Assembly (NCBI GenBank): GCA_000597885.1
Contig: CP004371.1
Location: 1,302,001 to 1,366,000, forward strand
Direction: 5' to 3'
Origin: Flammeovirgaceae bacterium 311
GTDB lineage: Bacteria > Bacteroidota > Bacteroidia > Cytophagales > Cyclobacteriaceae
DNA: 64,000 nucleotides
The translations under genes and the position numbers were made by a program. The notes below the pieces were generated by a model. It worked only from the letters and a program-made list of their open reading frames with translations. It searched no databases and was not told the DNA's origin. Below, piece by piece: positions 26,923 to 35,765 of this stretch; position 1 is the first letter of the stretch, and each line of letters opens with the position of its first letter.

Positions 26923-27370
26923 AATATTCATTCCAGTGTGGAATTTGCGGTAAAAATTGCCACTTATTAAGTTCTGGATTAAACTTGCAGCAAAAGTGCT
27001 GCAAACCGTTTGATACCAGGAGTACTGCGGCCTTCAGGGTTTGGTTATAAACAGATATTTGCCGGAAAACTTCATTGCTAAGCGGCACCTCTGGTGCTTT
27101 GCACTCTGCCAGTAAAAAAGGCTGTCCCTGCGGGGAGTGTACCAGCAGATCGGAACGCCGGAGCATACCATTGTACCGTAGGCCTGTTTCGGTTGTGATA
27201 AGCCCGCGCGGATATCCAAGGTGCTCCATCAGGTAGTGAAGCAGGTGCTGCCTCACCCACTCTTCAGGGGTTAGCAGCAGGTATTTGCGGCGTACCGGGT
27301 CATATATATAAAACCGTTCGCCCTGTTTTTTTAGTTTATAGCTAAACTCCGGCAGGTTTAACTTTTTCAT
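26921..27370 (-). CDS. Stand-alone type I restriction HsdR N-terminal-like (PD-(D/E)XK) protein
   Basis: The 149-aa protein matches the small HsdR_N_2 family: a basic N-terminal segment, the helix EEWVRQHLLHYL, then the nuclease core. Asp is in RRSDLLVH and the E-x-K pair is in LLAECKAP, giving a complete PD-(D/E)XK site. There is no helicase domain and no hsdM or hsdS nearby, so it is not a working type I system. These short proteins occur widely in Bacteroidota with no known role. The start codon is 17 bp from the divergent AMP nucleosidase start, so the promoters overlap. Confidence 0.8.
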   Translation of the reverse strand: MKKLNLPEFSYKLKKQGERFYIYDPVRRKYLLLTPEEWVRQHLLHYLMEHLGYPRGLITTETGLRYNGMLRRSDLLVHSPQGQPFLLAECKAPEVPLSNEVFRQISVYNQTLKAAVLLVSNGLQHFCCKFNPELNKWQFLPQIPHWNEY

Positions 27371-27387
27371 AGAAGCAAATTAACAGT

Positions 27388-28161
27388 ATGAAAACCAAAA
27401 AAGAAATTGTAGAAAACTGGCTTCCCCGCTATACTGGTGTTCCTTTAGATAAATTCGGTCAGTTTATTCTCTTGACAAATTTCGCCAATTATGTAGAAAT
27501 GTTTGCCGAGCGCTTTGAGGTTCCTGTGATGGGCAAAAGTAAGCCTATGCAAACTGCTACTGCTGAAAATATTACCATCATAAATTTTGGAATGGGAAGT
27601 GCCATGGCGGCAACTGTTATGGATTTGCTCGGAGCGATACAGCCTCATGCCGCTTTATTTTTAGGGAAATGCGGAGGCCTTAAGAAAAAAACAAAACTGG
27701 GTGACCTGATCCTTCCCATTGCTGCCATACGGGGTGAAGGTACCAGCAACGACTATATGCCCCCGGAGATCCCTGCTCTACCCTCCTTCCGATTGCAAAG
27801 AGCTGTTTCTTCCATGATTAAAAAACACGAAATGGATTACTGGACGGGAACGGTATACACCACCAACCGCCGTGTATGGGAGCACGACGAAGAGTTTAAA
27901 GACTACCTGCACCGCATCAGGGCCATGGGTGTTGATATGGAAACGGCCACACTATTTATTACCGGCTTTGTGAATGAAATTCCCCATGGAGCCTTATTGC
28001 TGGTTTCTGATAATCCCATGGTACCGGAAGGTGTTAAAACAGCAGAAAGTGATAACAAGGTGACCGATCTGTTTGTAAAAAAGCACCTTGCCATTGGCAT
28101 TGATTCGCTCATTGAACTTCGTGATTCAGGCGAGTCTGTAAAACACATGCGCTTCGATTAA
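27388..28161 (+). CDS. amn: AMP nucleosidase (short Bacteroidota form)
   Basis: The enzyme cleaves AMP to adenine and ribose 5-phosphate. The 257-aa protein has the nucleoside-phosphorylase fold: INFGMGSAMAA, FLGKCGGLKKK, and the purine/ribose pocket MGVDMETATLF followed by VSDNP. It lacks the N-terminal regulatory domain of the long E. coli enzyme, as is usual in Bacteroidota. It may help balance adenylate pools. A terminator lies about 220 bp downstream, and the intervening 28162-28380 shows nothing recognisable. Confidence 0.88.
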   Translation: MKTKKEIVENWLPRYTGVPLDKFGQFILLTNFANYVEMFAERFEVPVMGKSKPMQTATAENITIINFGMGSAMAATVMDLLGAIQPHAALFLGKCGGLKKKTKLGDLILPIAAIRGEGTSNDYMPPEIPALPSFRLQRAVSSMIKKHEMDYWTGTVYTTNRRVWEHDEEFKDYLHRIRAMGVDMETATLFITGFVNEIPHGALLLVSDNPMVPEGVKTAESDNKVTDLFVKKHLAIGIDSLIELRDSGESVKHMRFD

Positions 28162-28374
28162 AGGCTCAAAAGCAAAACAGATTGATTGAGCTATTGCCAA
28201 GAGAATTGAGAGCATAAGAGGCTATACAGACTTTCAATAGCTTCCTATCAGACAAGTAGCTTGTAGCGATCAGTATGGGAGTTACAGAAGAATAAACAAG
28301 ATACCTGCTAGCCCCAACTTAACAATTAGCGTATAAGAAAGATTGAACAGTACAAAAGCCTCAGCACAGCAAAA

Positions 28375-28408
28375 AAAAAAAGCTTCTCCAGAAAGAGAAG
28401 CTTTTTTT
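28375..28408. terminator. Bidirectional terminator between amn and the exb operon
   Basis: AGCTTCTC (28381-28388) pairs with GAGAAGCT (28395-28402), flanked by long A and T runs. It ends both convergent units. Confidence 0.85.
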
Positions 28409-28425
28409 AAGCGCAGTAGCTAAAA

Positions 28426-28890
28426 CTAGTCACGCTCGATATCCTGGGGCGTTGAGTACATAACCTTCAGGGCGTTTGCTCTTTTCAGCTCTTCCTGAAC
28501 GTCAGTGATCAAACCCATTTTAGCTTCATCATCTACTTTCATAGACATGGTAAGCTTATTCTGGTCGTTTTCATCCAGTTTAGAACGTTCCTGTTCTACA
28601 TACTGAACAATCTCTGGTGAAGTGATAAAAACATCGTTCACCTGAATACGCGGCTCTTCACCAAAGCGGTGTGTTTCGCGAGGCTTGCCTACATAAATGT
28701 AGCTTACCAGGCTTTTCTTCTCCAGCTTCTTCAGCTGGGTTGCTTTTGGTAAATCCTGCTCTACCTTTATCTCTGATTCCCGCATTACAGTGGTCACCAT
28801 GAAAAAGAATAGAAGCATGAAGATAATATCCGGCAATGCAGAGGTTGGAATCTCTGTTTTGGTGGCCGACTTCTTTCTAAACTTGCTCAT
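28426..28890 (-). CDS. exbD: ExbD/TolR-family protein, second copy
   Basis: The 154-aa protein is a single-pass inner-membrane component of a proton-driven motor. The transmembrane helix (about residues 18-40) contains the essential Asp21 in LPDIIFMLLFFF, and a periplasmic domain follows. The start overlaps the stop of the upstream exbD (TAATGA arrangement at 28888-28892), so the two are translationally coupled. This second exbD differs in sequence from the first, as is usual in Bacteroidota exbB-exbD-exbD operons, where the two probably form a mixed complex. Confidence 0.93.
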   Translation of the reverse strand: MSKFRKKSATKTEIPTSALPDIIFMLLFFFMVTTVMRESEIKVEQDLPKATQLKKLEKKSLVSYIYVGKPRETHRFGEEPRIQVNDVFITSPEIVQYVEQERSKLDENDQNKLTMSMKVDDEAKMGLITDVQEELKRANALKVMYSTPQDIERD

Positions 28891-29456
28891 TAGTTACCTC
28901 CGAATTTAGTGGGTTGTGCAATAGATATAGCCATTGGTATACCCTCTCTGCCTCTTTCCAGAAGCTCCAGCTGCCTGGGATCTTTACGATCTAAATTCCG
29001 GTATTCCTGTGCTGTAATCCCAACCCGCTCGGCATATATTTCATAGTAGCCGGCCTGTAGCTGATCGAGCACCGTTACGAAACGCTCGTAACTTGTACCA
29101 CGGTCATTCTTCAGAGATACCACAGCCTTATCAGGACTTTCTGCTTTGTTCGGATCATTGGTAGGGTTTAGCACATGTTCTTTCACCATTTGCTTAAGCC
29201 TGTACACATCCGTTAACGGTTCGTTATCAACCAGCAGGTTATCTGCCGAGTTGATCCGTACAGCAAACACGTTTCGCTCATTCAACTTCACCTCTTCAGG
29301 TGGTTGATCTTCCTCGTTAGGAGGAAGCTGAATGAGCAATCCTTTGTCATTAGGAATTGTGGTGGTTACCAGAAAGAATACCAGCAACAAGAAAGCGATA
29401 TCCGCCATTGAGCTGGAGTTTACTTCTGCTCCTTCCCTGTTTCTTTTTCTGGCCAT
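28890..29456 (-). CDS. exbD: ExbD/TolR-family protein, first copy
   Basis: The 188-aa protein has a short basic cytoplasmic N-terminus and one membrane helix carrying the proton-carrying Asp19 (SSSMADIAFLLLVFF). The periplasmic domain is longer than in the second copy and contains an insert rich in Asn, Asp and Pro (about residues 95-115). Together with ExbB it converts the proton gradient into force for TonB-type outer-membrane transport. It starts 8 bp after the small membrane protein gene. Confidence 0.93.
   Translation of the reverse strand: MARKRNREGAEVNSSSMADIAFLLLVFFLVTTTIPNDKGLLIQLPPNEEDQPPEEVKLNERNVFAVRINSADNLLVDNEPLTDVYRLKQMVKEHVLNPTNDPNKAESPDKAVVSLKNDRGTSYERFVTVLDQLQAGYYEIYAERVGITAQEYRNLDRKDPRQLELLERGREGIPMAISIAQPTKFGGN
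28897..28901 (-). promoter_or_regulatory. Shine-Dalgarno-like GGAGG before the second exbD
   Basis: GGAGG on the minus strand is 6 nt from the ATG at 28890. Strong Shine-Dalgarno sites are uncommon in this genome, so this one may help re-initiation at the overlapping stop/start. Confidence 0.6.
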
Positions 29457-29464
29457 AATGTTAT

Positions 29465-29788
29465 TTACCTAAAATATTTAGAAACTTCTGTTACTGCGAT
29501 GCCCAGTAAGGCAACAAACAGCAGGATGTACATGGTAAGCAACGCTGCTCCGATCAGTTTAGAGCCTTGCTCTGTTAAATCAGGATAACGGGCAGCCATG
29601 TCTCCACTAGATAACGCATAAGAGATGCCAAATATTACAAGCAGAGCAATAACTCCGCCTGCTACTTTTATCAGGCTCTGAGGGTGGTCCAGCGATTTAA
29701 TGAGCGGCAGTAAGATAGCTGCTGCCAATGCAAAAATCACCAGAAAATACCCCAGGTACAGAAATATGTCTAATAATGTTGAATCCAT
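29465..29788 (-). CDS. Small three-helix membrane protein of the exb operon
   Basis: The 107-aa protein has three clear hydrophobic helices (about residues 8-28, 38-58 and 78-100) and few polar residues. It is encoded between exbB and exbD with short spacers (8 and 44 bp). A small membrane protein at this position recurs in Cytophagales exb operons. It is probably an accessory part of the motor; that is inferred from position only. Confidence 0.75.
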   Translation of the reverse strand: MDSTLLDIFLYLGYFLVIFALAAAILLPLIKSLDHPQSLIKVAGGVIALLVIFGISYALSSGDMAARYPDLTEQGSKLIGAALLTMYILLFVALLGIAVTEVSKYFR

Positions 29789-29832
29789 ACGTATGTAGGG
29801 TTAGAATATTGCAGATCTAATATCAAAATGGC

Positions 29833-30675
29833 TTAGTGGCGAGCCAGCTGGTTACGTACCAGCATGTCCACCAGTGCGATGGAAGCATCTTCCATTTTGT
29901 TTACAAGCGAATCGATTTTAGATACGCAATAGTTGTAGAACAGCTGCAGAATAACCGCAACGATCAGACCCGCAACTGTAGTCAAAAGGGCGATTTTAAT
30001 ACCGTTTGCCACAACTACAGGAGAGATATCACCAACACGCTCGATGTTATCGAAGGCCTCGATCATACCAAGTACCGTACCCATGAAGCCCAACATTGGC
30101 GCAAGGGAGATAAATAGTGAGATCCAAACCAGTCCTCTTTCCAGACGACCCATTTCTACTGAACCGTAAGAGATGATTGATTTCTCAACCATATCGATAC
30201 CTTCAGAGCTGCGCATCAAGCCTTGTGTAAAGATTGAGGCAATTGGGCTGCTGTTATTGCGGGTTACTTCCTTAGCAGCTTCTACACCACCGGTTGCCAG
30301 TGCATCTTCAACACGAGCCAAAAGCTTTTTTGTGTTGGTGGTAGCCATGTTAAGGGTAATGATACGCTCAATGGCAACAGCTAGACCCAGGATAAGGCAC
30401 AATAATACAATACCCATAAATGTCCAGCCACCTTCAATGAACTTTTGCTTTACACCCTGGTGGAATCCAACATCTTCAGCGGCAAGGTCGTCATCTACAA
30501 GCGGTGTAGGAACCTCGTTTGTGGTTGCGGTTTCCTGTTGAACAGGTGCCGCCTGAGTGGTGTCAGTGCCTGTAGCTTGCTCAGTTTCAGTTGTTGTTCC
30601 TTGAGCAAGTGCCACAGAGGTATTACCGAAGCTCAGAACACCACAAAGCATCAGCAGTCCGAATAACTTTTTCAT
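29833..30675 (-). CDS. exbB: MotA/TolQ/ExbB-family proton channel
   Basis: The 280-aa protein has a cleavable signal peptide (residues 1-24) and a Thr/Glu-rich linker (25-65). Three membrane helices follow, with the family signatures ISLAPMLGFMGTVLGMIEAF and ALLTTVAGLIVAVI. It forms the pentameric ring that surrounds ExbD and uses the proton gradient. It is the first gene of the exb operon. The long periplasmic N-terminal extension before the first helix is common in Bacteroidota ExbB. Confidence 0.95.
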   Translation of the reverse strand: MKKLFGLLMLCGVLSFGNTSVALAQGTTTETEQATGTDTTQAAPVQQETATTNEVPTPLVDDDLAAEDVGFHQGVKQKFIEGGWTFMGIVLLCLILGLAVAIERIITLNMATTNTKKLLARVEDALATGGVEAAKEVTRNNSSPIASIFTQGLMRSSEGIDMVEKSIISYGSVEMGRLERGLVWISLFISLAPMLGFMGTVLGMIEAFDNIERVGDISPVVVANGIKIALLTTVAGLIVAVILQLFYNYCVSKIDSLVNKMEDASIALVDMLVRNQLARH

Positions 30676-30747
30676 AGTGTTGTTTTGTGTGGAAATGTTA
30701 GTAAGTAAAGGTTAATATTTTCTGATTTTTTGGTCAGTAAAAAATCG

Positions 30748-30835
30748 CAGAGAGGAAGGGATTCGAACCCTCGATACCCGGTTAGGGTATACACACTTTC
30801 CAGGCGTGCGCCTTCAACCACTCGGCCACCTCTCT
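30748..30835 (-). tRNA. tRNA-Ser (anticodon GGA)
   Basis: The 88-nt minus-strand RNA folds with a 7-bp acceptor stem (AGAGAGG 5', CCTCTCT 3') and D arm GCCGAGTGGTTGAAGGC. The anticodon stem CACGC/GTGTG (one G-T type pair) encloses CTGGAAA, giving anticodon GGA. A long variable arm (TACCC...GGGTA) marks it as a class II serine tRNA. The T arm is GAGGGTTCGAATCCC. The CCA end is not encoded. Confidence 0.96.
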
Positions 30836-30847
30836 GAATCATCGGCT

Positions 30848-30867
30848 AAAAAGCATTTTATTGCTTT
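30848..30867 (-). terminator. Weak terminator after the ansA-led minus-strand run
   Basis: AAAGCA (30850-30855) and TGCTTT (30862-30867) form a 6-bp stem. On the minus strand it is followed by a short T-tract. It lies between ansA and the tRNA gene. Confidence 0.45.
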
Positions 30868-30931
30868 CTACAATGCACAAATAAATGTAATAAATTGGCA
30901 CTACGCAACATTCTTTTTCAAATTTTCACAT

Positions 30932-32008
30932 CTACCTCACAGACATTTCGCCGCAAAGGGGAGTAACAAGTTCTTTTTTAGCTGCTTCTGCAGCAGCGCC
31001 ATACTCTCCCAATACCAGCATCATCTTTACAAGAGCAGCATCTGTCGTCAGGTCCAGTCCGTTCAACACACCCATCTCTTCCATTAACCGGCTGGTGCTG
31101 TAGCGCCCCTGCACTACTTTACCACCCAAACACTGTGAAACATTCAGTACAATCTTTCCCTCTGAAATGGCTTTTTCAACGGCCTGAATAAACCAGGGAA
31201 AGGTTGGCGCATTCCCGCTGCCATAGGTTTCAAGCACAACGCCACTGGTATGCGGAATGTTCAAAACATGCTCAACATATTGTCTGCTCATGCCCGGAAA
31301 GAGCTTTAACAGCACCACCCCGGCGTTAAAACTACAACGAAAATTAAGCTTATTCCCTACAGGCGGCAGCAGTATTGCCGATTCGTTATAAATAATTTCT
31401 ACTCCTGCCTCTGCCAGGAGCGGATAATTATTACTTTCAAATGCATCAAAAAGAATACTTTGTACCTTTTTTGCCCGATTTCCTCTTAATAATCTGTAAT
31501 TGAAATAGATACAAACCTCAGGAACAAGCGCCTCACCCTTTTTATTCTTTGCAGATGCAATTTCTAATGCGGCTAATAAATTTTCTCGCGCATCTGTTCT
31601 AACAGCCCCTATTGGCAGCTGTGCCCCGGTAAAAATTACAGGTTTGGTAAGATGTTGCAGCATGAAACTCAGGGCAGATGCGCTGTGTGCCATGGTATCG
31701 GTACCGTGAATTACCACAAATCCATCGTACTCATGATAGTTATCAAGAATTGCCCTGCCTATAGCCTGCCAGGTTTCGGGTGTAGCGTTAGAGCTGTCAA
31801 TAAGCTCATGGAACGACAGTACCGTCAGCAGGAGATTGAACCTGCCGATAGACGGGATCCGGTCCAGGATCTGCTCAAAATCGAAGGGCACAAGGGAACC
31901 TCCCTTATCATAGACCATACCCAGCGTACCTCCCGTATATATAATCAGCAGCGAGGCCTCCGGATGGCGGTCTGCTACAGTCTTGATGATCACTTTTGGT
32001 TTAAACAT
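30932..32008 (-). CDS. ansA: Type I (cytoplasmic) L-asparaginase
   Basis: The enzyme hydrolyses asparagine to aspartate and ammonia. The first catalytic Thr is in IIYTGGTLGM. The second (Thr-Asp) is in IHGTDTMAHSA, followed by the family segment GAQLPIGAVRTDARENL. No signal peptide precedes the domain, so this is the cytoplasmic type I form, and the 358-aa length fits. The start overlaps the tatD stop by 8 bp, so it is last in a long co-directional run. Confidence 0.93.
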   Translation of the reverse strand: MFKPKVIIKTVADRHPEASLLIIYTGGTLGMVYDKGGSLVPFDFEQILDRIPSIGRFNLLLTVLSFHELIDSSNATPETWQAIGRAILDNYHEYDGFVVIHGTDTMAHSASALSFMLQHLTKPVIFTGAQLPIGAVRTDARENLLAALEIASAKNKKGEALVPEVCIYFNYRLLRGNRAKKVQSILFDAFESNNYPLLAEAGVEIIYNESAILLPPVGNKLNFRCSFNAGVVLLKLFPGMSRQYVEHVLNIPHTSGVVLETYGSGNAPTFPWFIQAVEKAISEGKIVLNVSQCLGGKVVQGRYSTSRLMEEMGVLNGLDLTTDAALVKMMLVLGEYGAAAEAAKKELVTPLCGEMSVR

Positions 32009-32807
32009 GGCCTTTGAAAAGCTTGTTTGTGTTAATGCTGGTAACAGCTGCCACCTCCTGCAGGTCTTTTTTCATAAGCTCGGCTACACGTCTGGCAATG
32101 AGCGGTATGTACTCCGGACTGTTGCGCTTACCCCGGTGCGGTACGGGTGCCAGGTAGGGCCCGTCTGTTTCCAGCAGGAGGCTGTCCAGGCTTATATGAG
32201 GAATTACTTTATCGAGGCCTCCGTTTTTAAACGTAGCCACGCCACCAATACCAAGGTAAAATCCAAGGGCAATGGCCTTTTGTGCCTCCTCCAGGTTGCC
32301 TGTAAAACAGTGTAGTACGCCCTGCAGCTCACCATCCTGCAAACCTTCCAGCAACTCCAGGGTCTGCGGCATGGCATCACGGGTGTGAATTACAATGGGC
32401 AGGCCTTTGGCTTTAGCCCAGCCCGCCTGGATGCGCAACGCCTCCTTTTGCTGCTCAAACCAGCTTTTGTCCCAGTACAGGTCTATGCCAATCTCCCCTA
32501 CAGCCACAAAAGACTTTTTATTGAGCCAGTCTTCCATGATATAAAGCTGGCGTTCAAAATCCTTTCCAACAGAACAGGGGTGCAGGCCCATCATGGGAAT
32601 GCACTGCCCGGGGTACCGATGCTCTGCCTCCAGCATGGCATCGATAGAAGCAACATCTACATTGGGCATATATAATTTAGCTACGCCCAGTCCGGCGGCA
32701 CGCTCAATCACCTCTGCCCTGTCTTCTTTGAAGGCGTCAGAATAGATATGAACGTGAGAGTCAATATAGGTTAAGTCCGGTTGTTCCGGTAATTTCGATC
32801 TTTCCAA
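32001..32807 (-). CDS. tatD: TatD-family metal-dependent hydrolase/DNase
   Basis: The 268-aa TIM-barrel protein carries the TatD metal ligands: HxH in IDSHVHIYSD, Glu in GEIGIDLYWD, His in VIHTRDAMP and HCFTG, and Asp in LETDGPYLAPVPHRGKRN. Family members are 3'-5' DNA exonucleases and related hydrolases. The reading frame starts inside the 3' end of the glycosyltransferase gene (overlap of 37 bp), which points to translational coupling. Confidence 0.9.
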   Translation of the reverse strand: MERSKLPEQPDLTYIDSHVHIYSDAFKEDRAEVIERAAGLGVAKLYMPNVDVASIDAMLEAEHRYPGQCIPMMGLHPCSVGKDFERQLYIMEDWLNKKSFVAVGEIGIDLYWDKSWFEQQKEALRIQAGWAKAKGLPIVIHTRDAMPQTLELLEGLQDGELQGVLHCFTGNLEEAQKAIALGFYLGIGGVATFKNGGLDKVIPHISLDSLLLETDGPYLAPVPHRGKRNSPEYIPLIARRVAELMKKDLQEVAAVTSINTNKLFKGHV

Positions 32808-33904
32808 TTGATTGGTATCGGTAAAAAGTAAAACATCAGGAGTACAAGATTCAGGAGAAACGAGTACAATTCATAAAACAGTCCTGCTTTTGGTAATTGT
32901 TTTATGCCTGTTCTTTCTAAAACGGTTTTTGTAAGCAGATACTGCGCCAATAACTTTAGTGACAGCAGCAATATACCCAACAGGGGTTGCTGCCACAAAA
33001 GTAGCACGATTGCCAGAAAAAATAAGTACTGGCCGCTTAACATGGCCACCATAAGCAGCGGCATGCGCAGGGCACCCGTCATCCAGCGTTTGCGCTGATG
33101 CAGGAGCGCAGCAGCATTCAGTACCGGTTCGGTAACAGCACTGCTGGCCCTGTTCATAAGATGAACTGTTTTATAACCCTTTTGGTCAAGCTGCTGCATC
33201 AGCTCAAAATCTTCTGTAATGGAAAAGGGAATAGCTTCGTAGCCCCCTGTTGCCCTGTAGGCCTCCCGGCTGATAAGCATGTTATTGCCAATGGCGGTAA
33301 GGGTACGGCCAAAGCGGGGCAGGTAGGTGTAGGCTTTTGCCAGCCCCAGGGCTACCGCCCATTCGGTTTGCTGCCAGCGGGCCCAGAAGCTGTCGCCACC
33401 TACGGTTGTGGTTCCGTTTACCAGACCTACTCCCGGGGCCAGCCCCTGCAGCAGGCCTTTTATCCATTGCGGATCAGGCCTTATATCCGCATCGGTCATA
33501 AAAAAATAATCTACCTCTGCAGGGCAGGCATGCACCAGCTGCGCCAGTACATTTGCTTTGCCTCTGGCCCTGCCCAGGGTATGCTCTATGGTGTATACCC
33601 TGATTTGCGGATGCTTTTCACTCCACTGCTCTGCAACAGAGAGTGTAGCATCGGTAGAGGCATCGTTTCCCAGCAGGATTAGCAGCTTTTCCGGTGGGTA
33701 TTGCAGCCGGAGCAGACTTTGGAGACAGGCAGGCAGATGCTCCTCTTCGTTACGTACCGGCACTAAAACGGCAACATAAGGCCAAACCTGCGGCGCAGGG
33801 TAATCCAGCGTAGCTGCTTCGTGCCGGAGCATCCACCAGGCCCAGAAATTTGTAGCGGTTGTGATTGCCACTGCAATAACACTTATTACAATTACTGCCA
33901 TCAT
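32771..33904 (-). CDS. Membrane GT2-family glycosyltransferase
   Basis: The 377-aa protein has one N-terminal membrane helix and a GT-A catalytic domain: VLVPVRNEEEHL for nucleotide binding, TDADIRPDP as the DxD-type site, SITEDFELMQQL for the base, and QRKRWMTG as the QxxRW-like motif. Two or three C-terminal membrane helices follow. This is the layout of processive or lipid-linked-sugar GT2 enzymes. It overlaps the deacetylase start by 4 bp. With the deacetylase, the second GT2 and the LPG-synthase-type membrane protein it suggests synthesis of a cell-envelope glycolipid or polysaccharide; the product is unknown. Confidence 0.87.
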   Translation of the reverse strand: MMAVIVISVIAVAITTATNFWAWWMLRHEAATLDYPAPQVWPYVAVLVPVRNEEEHLPACLQSLLRLQYPPEKLLILLGNDASTDATLSVAEQWSEKHPQIRVYTIEHTLGRARGKANVLAQLVHACPAEVDYFFMTDADIRPDPQWIKGLLQGLAPGVGLVNGTTTVGGDSFWARWQQTEWAVALGLAKAYTYLPRFGRTLTAIGNNMLISREAYRATGGYEAIPFSITEDFELMQQLDQKGYKTVHLMNRASSAVTEPVLNAAALLHQRKRWMTGALRMPLLMVAMLSGQYLFFLAIVLLLWQQPLLGILLLSLKLLAQYLLTKTVLERTGIKQLPKAGLFYELYSFLLNLVLLMFYFLPIPINWKDRNYRNNRT

Positions 33905-34530
33905 AGAGCAGCAAAAGAATAACCTTTACTGCTGAAGTGCTCCAGATAACGGGGCAATACCCACTGTAAGCGCTCCCAGGCTTTCAGGCTGTCGTGAAAA
34001 ACAATAATGCTGCCAGGGCGGGTGTATCGAATGCTCTTGCGCAGGCAGGTTTCTGGAGACAGGCCCGGGTCATAATCTGCAGAGAGCACATCCCACATCA
34101 CCAGCCTGTAATCTTCTGCCAGTGCTTTGCGCTGCGCTTTTGTAAAACGGCCATAAGGGGGCCTGAACAGCAATTGTTGTGCAACCGACAGGTATGCCTG
34201 CAGGCTTTGCTGGCATTTCTTTACATTCTGCAGGTAACTATTAGTGTCTGTCCCGGTGCCCTTCAGGTGGTGGTAGGTGTGATTTCCCAGGCGGTGCCCC
34301 TGCCCCGTTACCTGCCTTAATACACCGGGATGTTTATCCACGTTCTCTCCCACACAAAAAAAAGTAGCCTTTGCATTCCACTGCCTTAAAAGCTCCAGCA
34401 CATGGGGCGTTACTTCCGGAATAGGGCCATCATCAAATGTCAGGTAAATTGTTTTGGAGTTGCGCGGCATGCGCCACAACATATCCGGATACAAGCTGTG
34501 AAGCAAAGCCGGGGTAAAGTGCAGGTACAT
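33901..34530 (-). CDS. Polysaccharide deacetylase (NodB domain, CE4)
   Basis: The 209-aa protein is nearly all NodB domain: TFDDGPIPEVTP (catalytic Asp and metal Asp), GNHTYHHL (metal His pair), LFRPPYGRFT and a late IIVFHDS. It removes acetyl groups from a GlcNAc-containing glycan, either peptidoglycan or an exopolysaccharide. No signal peptide is obvious, so it may act on a lipid-linked precursor on the inner face. It overlaps the GT2 gene downstream by 4 bp, linking the two functions. Confidence 0.88.
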   Translation of the reverse strand: MYLHFTPALLHSLYPDMLWRMPRNSKTIYLTFDDGPIPEVTPHVLELLRQWNAKATFFCVGENVDKHPGVLRQVTGQGHRLGNHTYHHLKGTGTDTNSYLQNVKKCQQSLQAYLSVAQQLLFRPPYGRFTKAQRKALAEDYRLVMWDVLSADYDPGLSPETCLRKSIRYTRPGSIIVFHDSLKAWERLQWVLPRYLEHFSSKGYSFAAL

Positions 34531-34532
34531 GA

Positions 34533-35759
34533 TCAGCTCTTACTAACGTAGCAGGAGAGCATGGTAATATCATCGCCATACTCCCTGGGCCCCCGATAGG
34601 CATCAAGCTCGGCAATGATCTGGCGATGCAGCAGCTCTAGTTCCGAAGATCTGTATTTTACAATCAACTCCTCGAGCCGTTCCATACCAAACTGTTCTTC
34701 CTCCTCATTAAAGGTTTCTGATAAGCCATCGGTATAGCAAAAAAACAGGAACTCATCTAAATCTTTTACCTCCCCGATATTCAGGAATGGCAAATCGGGC
34801 ATAATGCCCAGCAGGGTAGTACCATGTTCAAGCAGCTGGCTTCCCTTTGGGGTGTTCAGAATGGGAGGTATATGGCCGGCATTGATGTAGGTTAAAGTAT
34901 TCGCCACCTCATCGTAATATCCGAAGAAGGCCGTGATAAAATTATCGCCGCTGGCACTTTCAAATATCTGTTCGTTTAGCTGGCGAACGGCTGTTTCCAG
35001 CGGGGCCTGCTGGCGCATGAGGGTACGCAGTGAGGCCTGGAAGTTTGACATAAGAATAGCTGCAGGCATGCCTTTGCCCGATACATCGGCAATGCAGATC
35101 AGGTATTTATTATCATTCAGGCGCAGAAAATCGTAATAATCGCCCCCGATCTGGTGATGGGGAATATAGGTGGCCGCAACTTTTAGGGCGTTGGTTTGCG
35201 GCAGCTTATTAGGCAGCAACAACTGCTGTACCCCCCGGGCAAGCTCCAGTTCGCGGCGTAAAACCTCCTCCTGCAGCTGCCTACGTGCCAGCTTTTTATT
35301 TTCGATTGCAACGATAATGATGTTGGAGAGCGCCTGTACAAAATCAAGCCTGTCCTGGCGGCTAAGCTGTGCACCCTTGCCGGTAGAGGCATTACTTACC
35401 AGCAGGTAAGCCAGAATACGCTCTTTATGCCTGATGGGAAAGATCCATTCGTATTCCTTGAGATCGTCCTGTAGCGATTCAGTGCTTGTGGGACTCTGCA
35501 GATACAGTAATGATGCCGGAATACCTTCCTTGGCAAAATCATGGTCGGCACCATAATTTACCTGACACACCCACTCGTCATCATTTTGAACAATGAGCGC
35601 AAATTTTTTAATGTCCAGACTACCCCGCAGTGTAAAATAGAATATCCGGTAGAGGTCGTCCTCTGCTACATTATTATTGATGGCCTCTGTTATTTCCAAC
35701 ATGGCCTTCAGTTCTAACTGCTGTAATCGATAGCGCTGCTCAAAGTCTACGACAGACAT
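34533..35759 (-). CDS. RsbU/SpoIIE-like PP2C phosphatase with N-terminal GAF-like sensor
   Basis: The 408-aa protein has a GAF-like sensor domain (about residues 15-165), a short coiled linker, and a PP2C_SIG phosphatase (about 185-405). The metal-binding landmarks are GGDYYDF, ADVSGKGMPAAI, AGHIPP, CYTDGLSE and DDITML. Such enzymes dephosphorylate anti-anti-sigma proteins, but no such partner is present here. It lies 2 bp upstream of the deacetylase on the same strand. Confidence 0.9.
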   Translation of the reverse strand: MSVVDFEQRYRLQQLELKAMLEITEAINNNVAEDDLYRIFYFTLRGSLDIKKFALIVQNDDEWVCQVNYGADHDFAKEGIPASLLYLQSPTSTESLQDDLKEYEWIFPIRHKERILAYLLVSNASTGKGAQLSRQDRLDFVQALSNIIIVAIENKKLARRQLQEEVLRRELELARGVQQLLLPNKLPQTNALKVAATYIPHHQIGGDYYDFLRLNDNKYLICIADVSGKGMPAAILMSNFQASLRTLMRQQAPLETAVRQLNEQIFESASGDNFITAFFGYYDEVANTLTYINAGHIPPILNTPKGSQLLEHGTTLLGIMPDLPFLNIGEVKDLDEFLFFCYTDGLSETFNEEEEQFGMERLEELIVKYRSSELELLHRQIIAELDAYRGPREYGDDITMLSCYVSKS

Positions 35760-35765
35760 AAAAAA

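Noticed and set aside
30173-30541. Plus-strand frame of 122 codons inside exbB
   Set aside because: Shadow of the strongly supported ExbB gene.
32904-33682. Plus-strand frames inside the GT2 gene
   Set aside because: Shadows with no domain content. The minus-strand glycosyltransferase motifs are clear.
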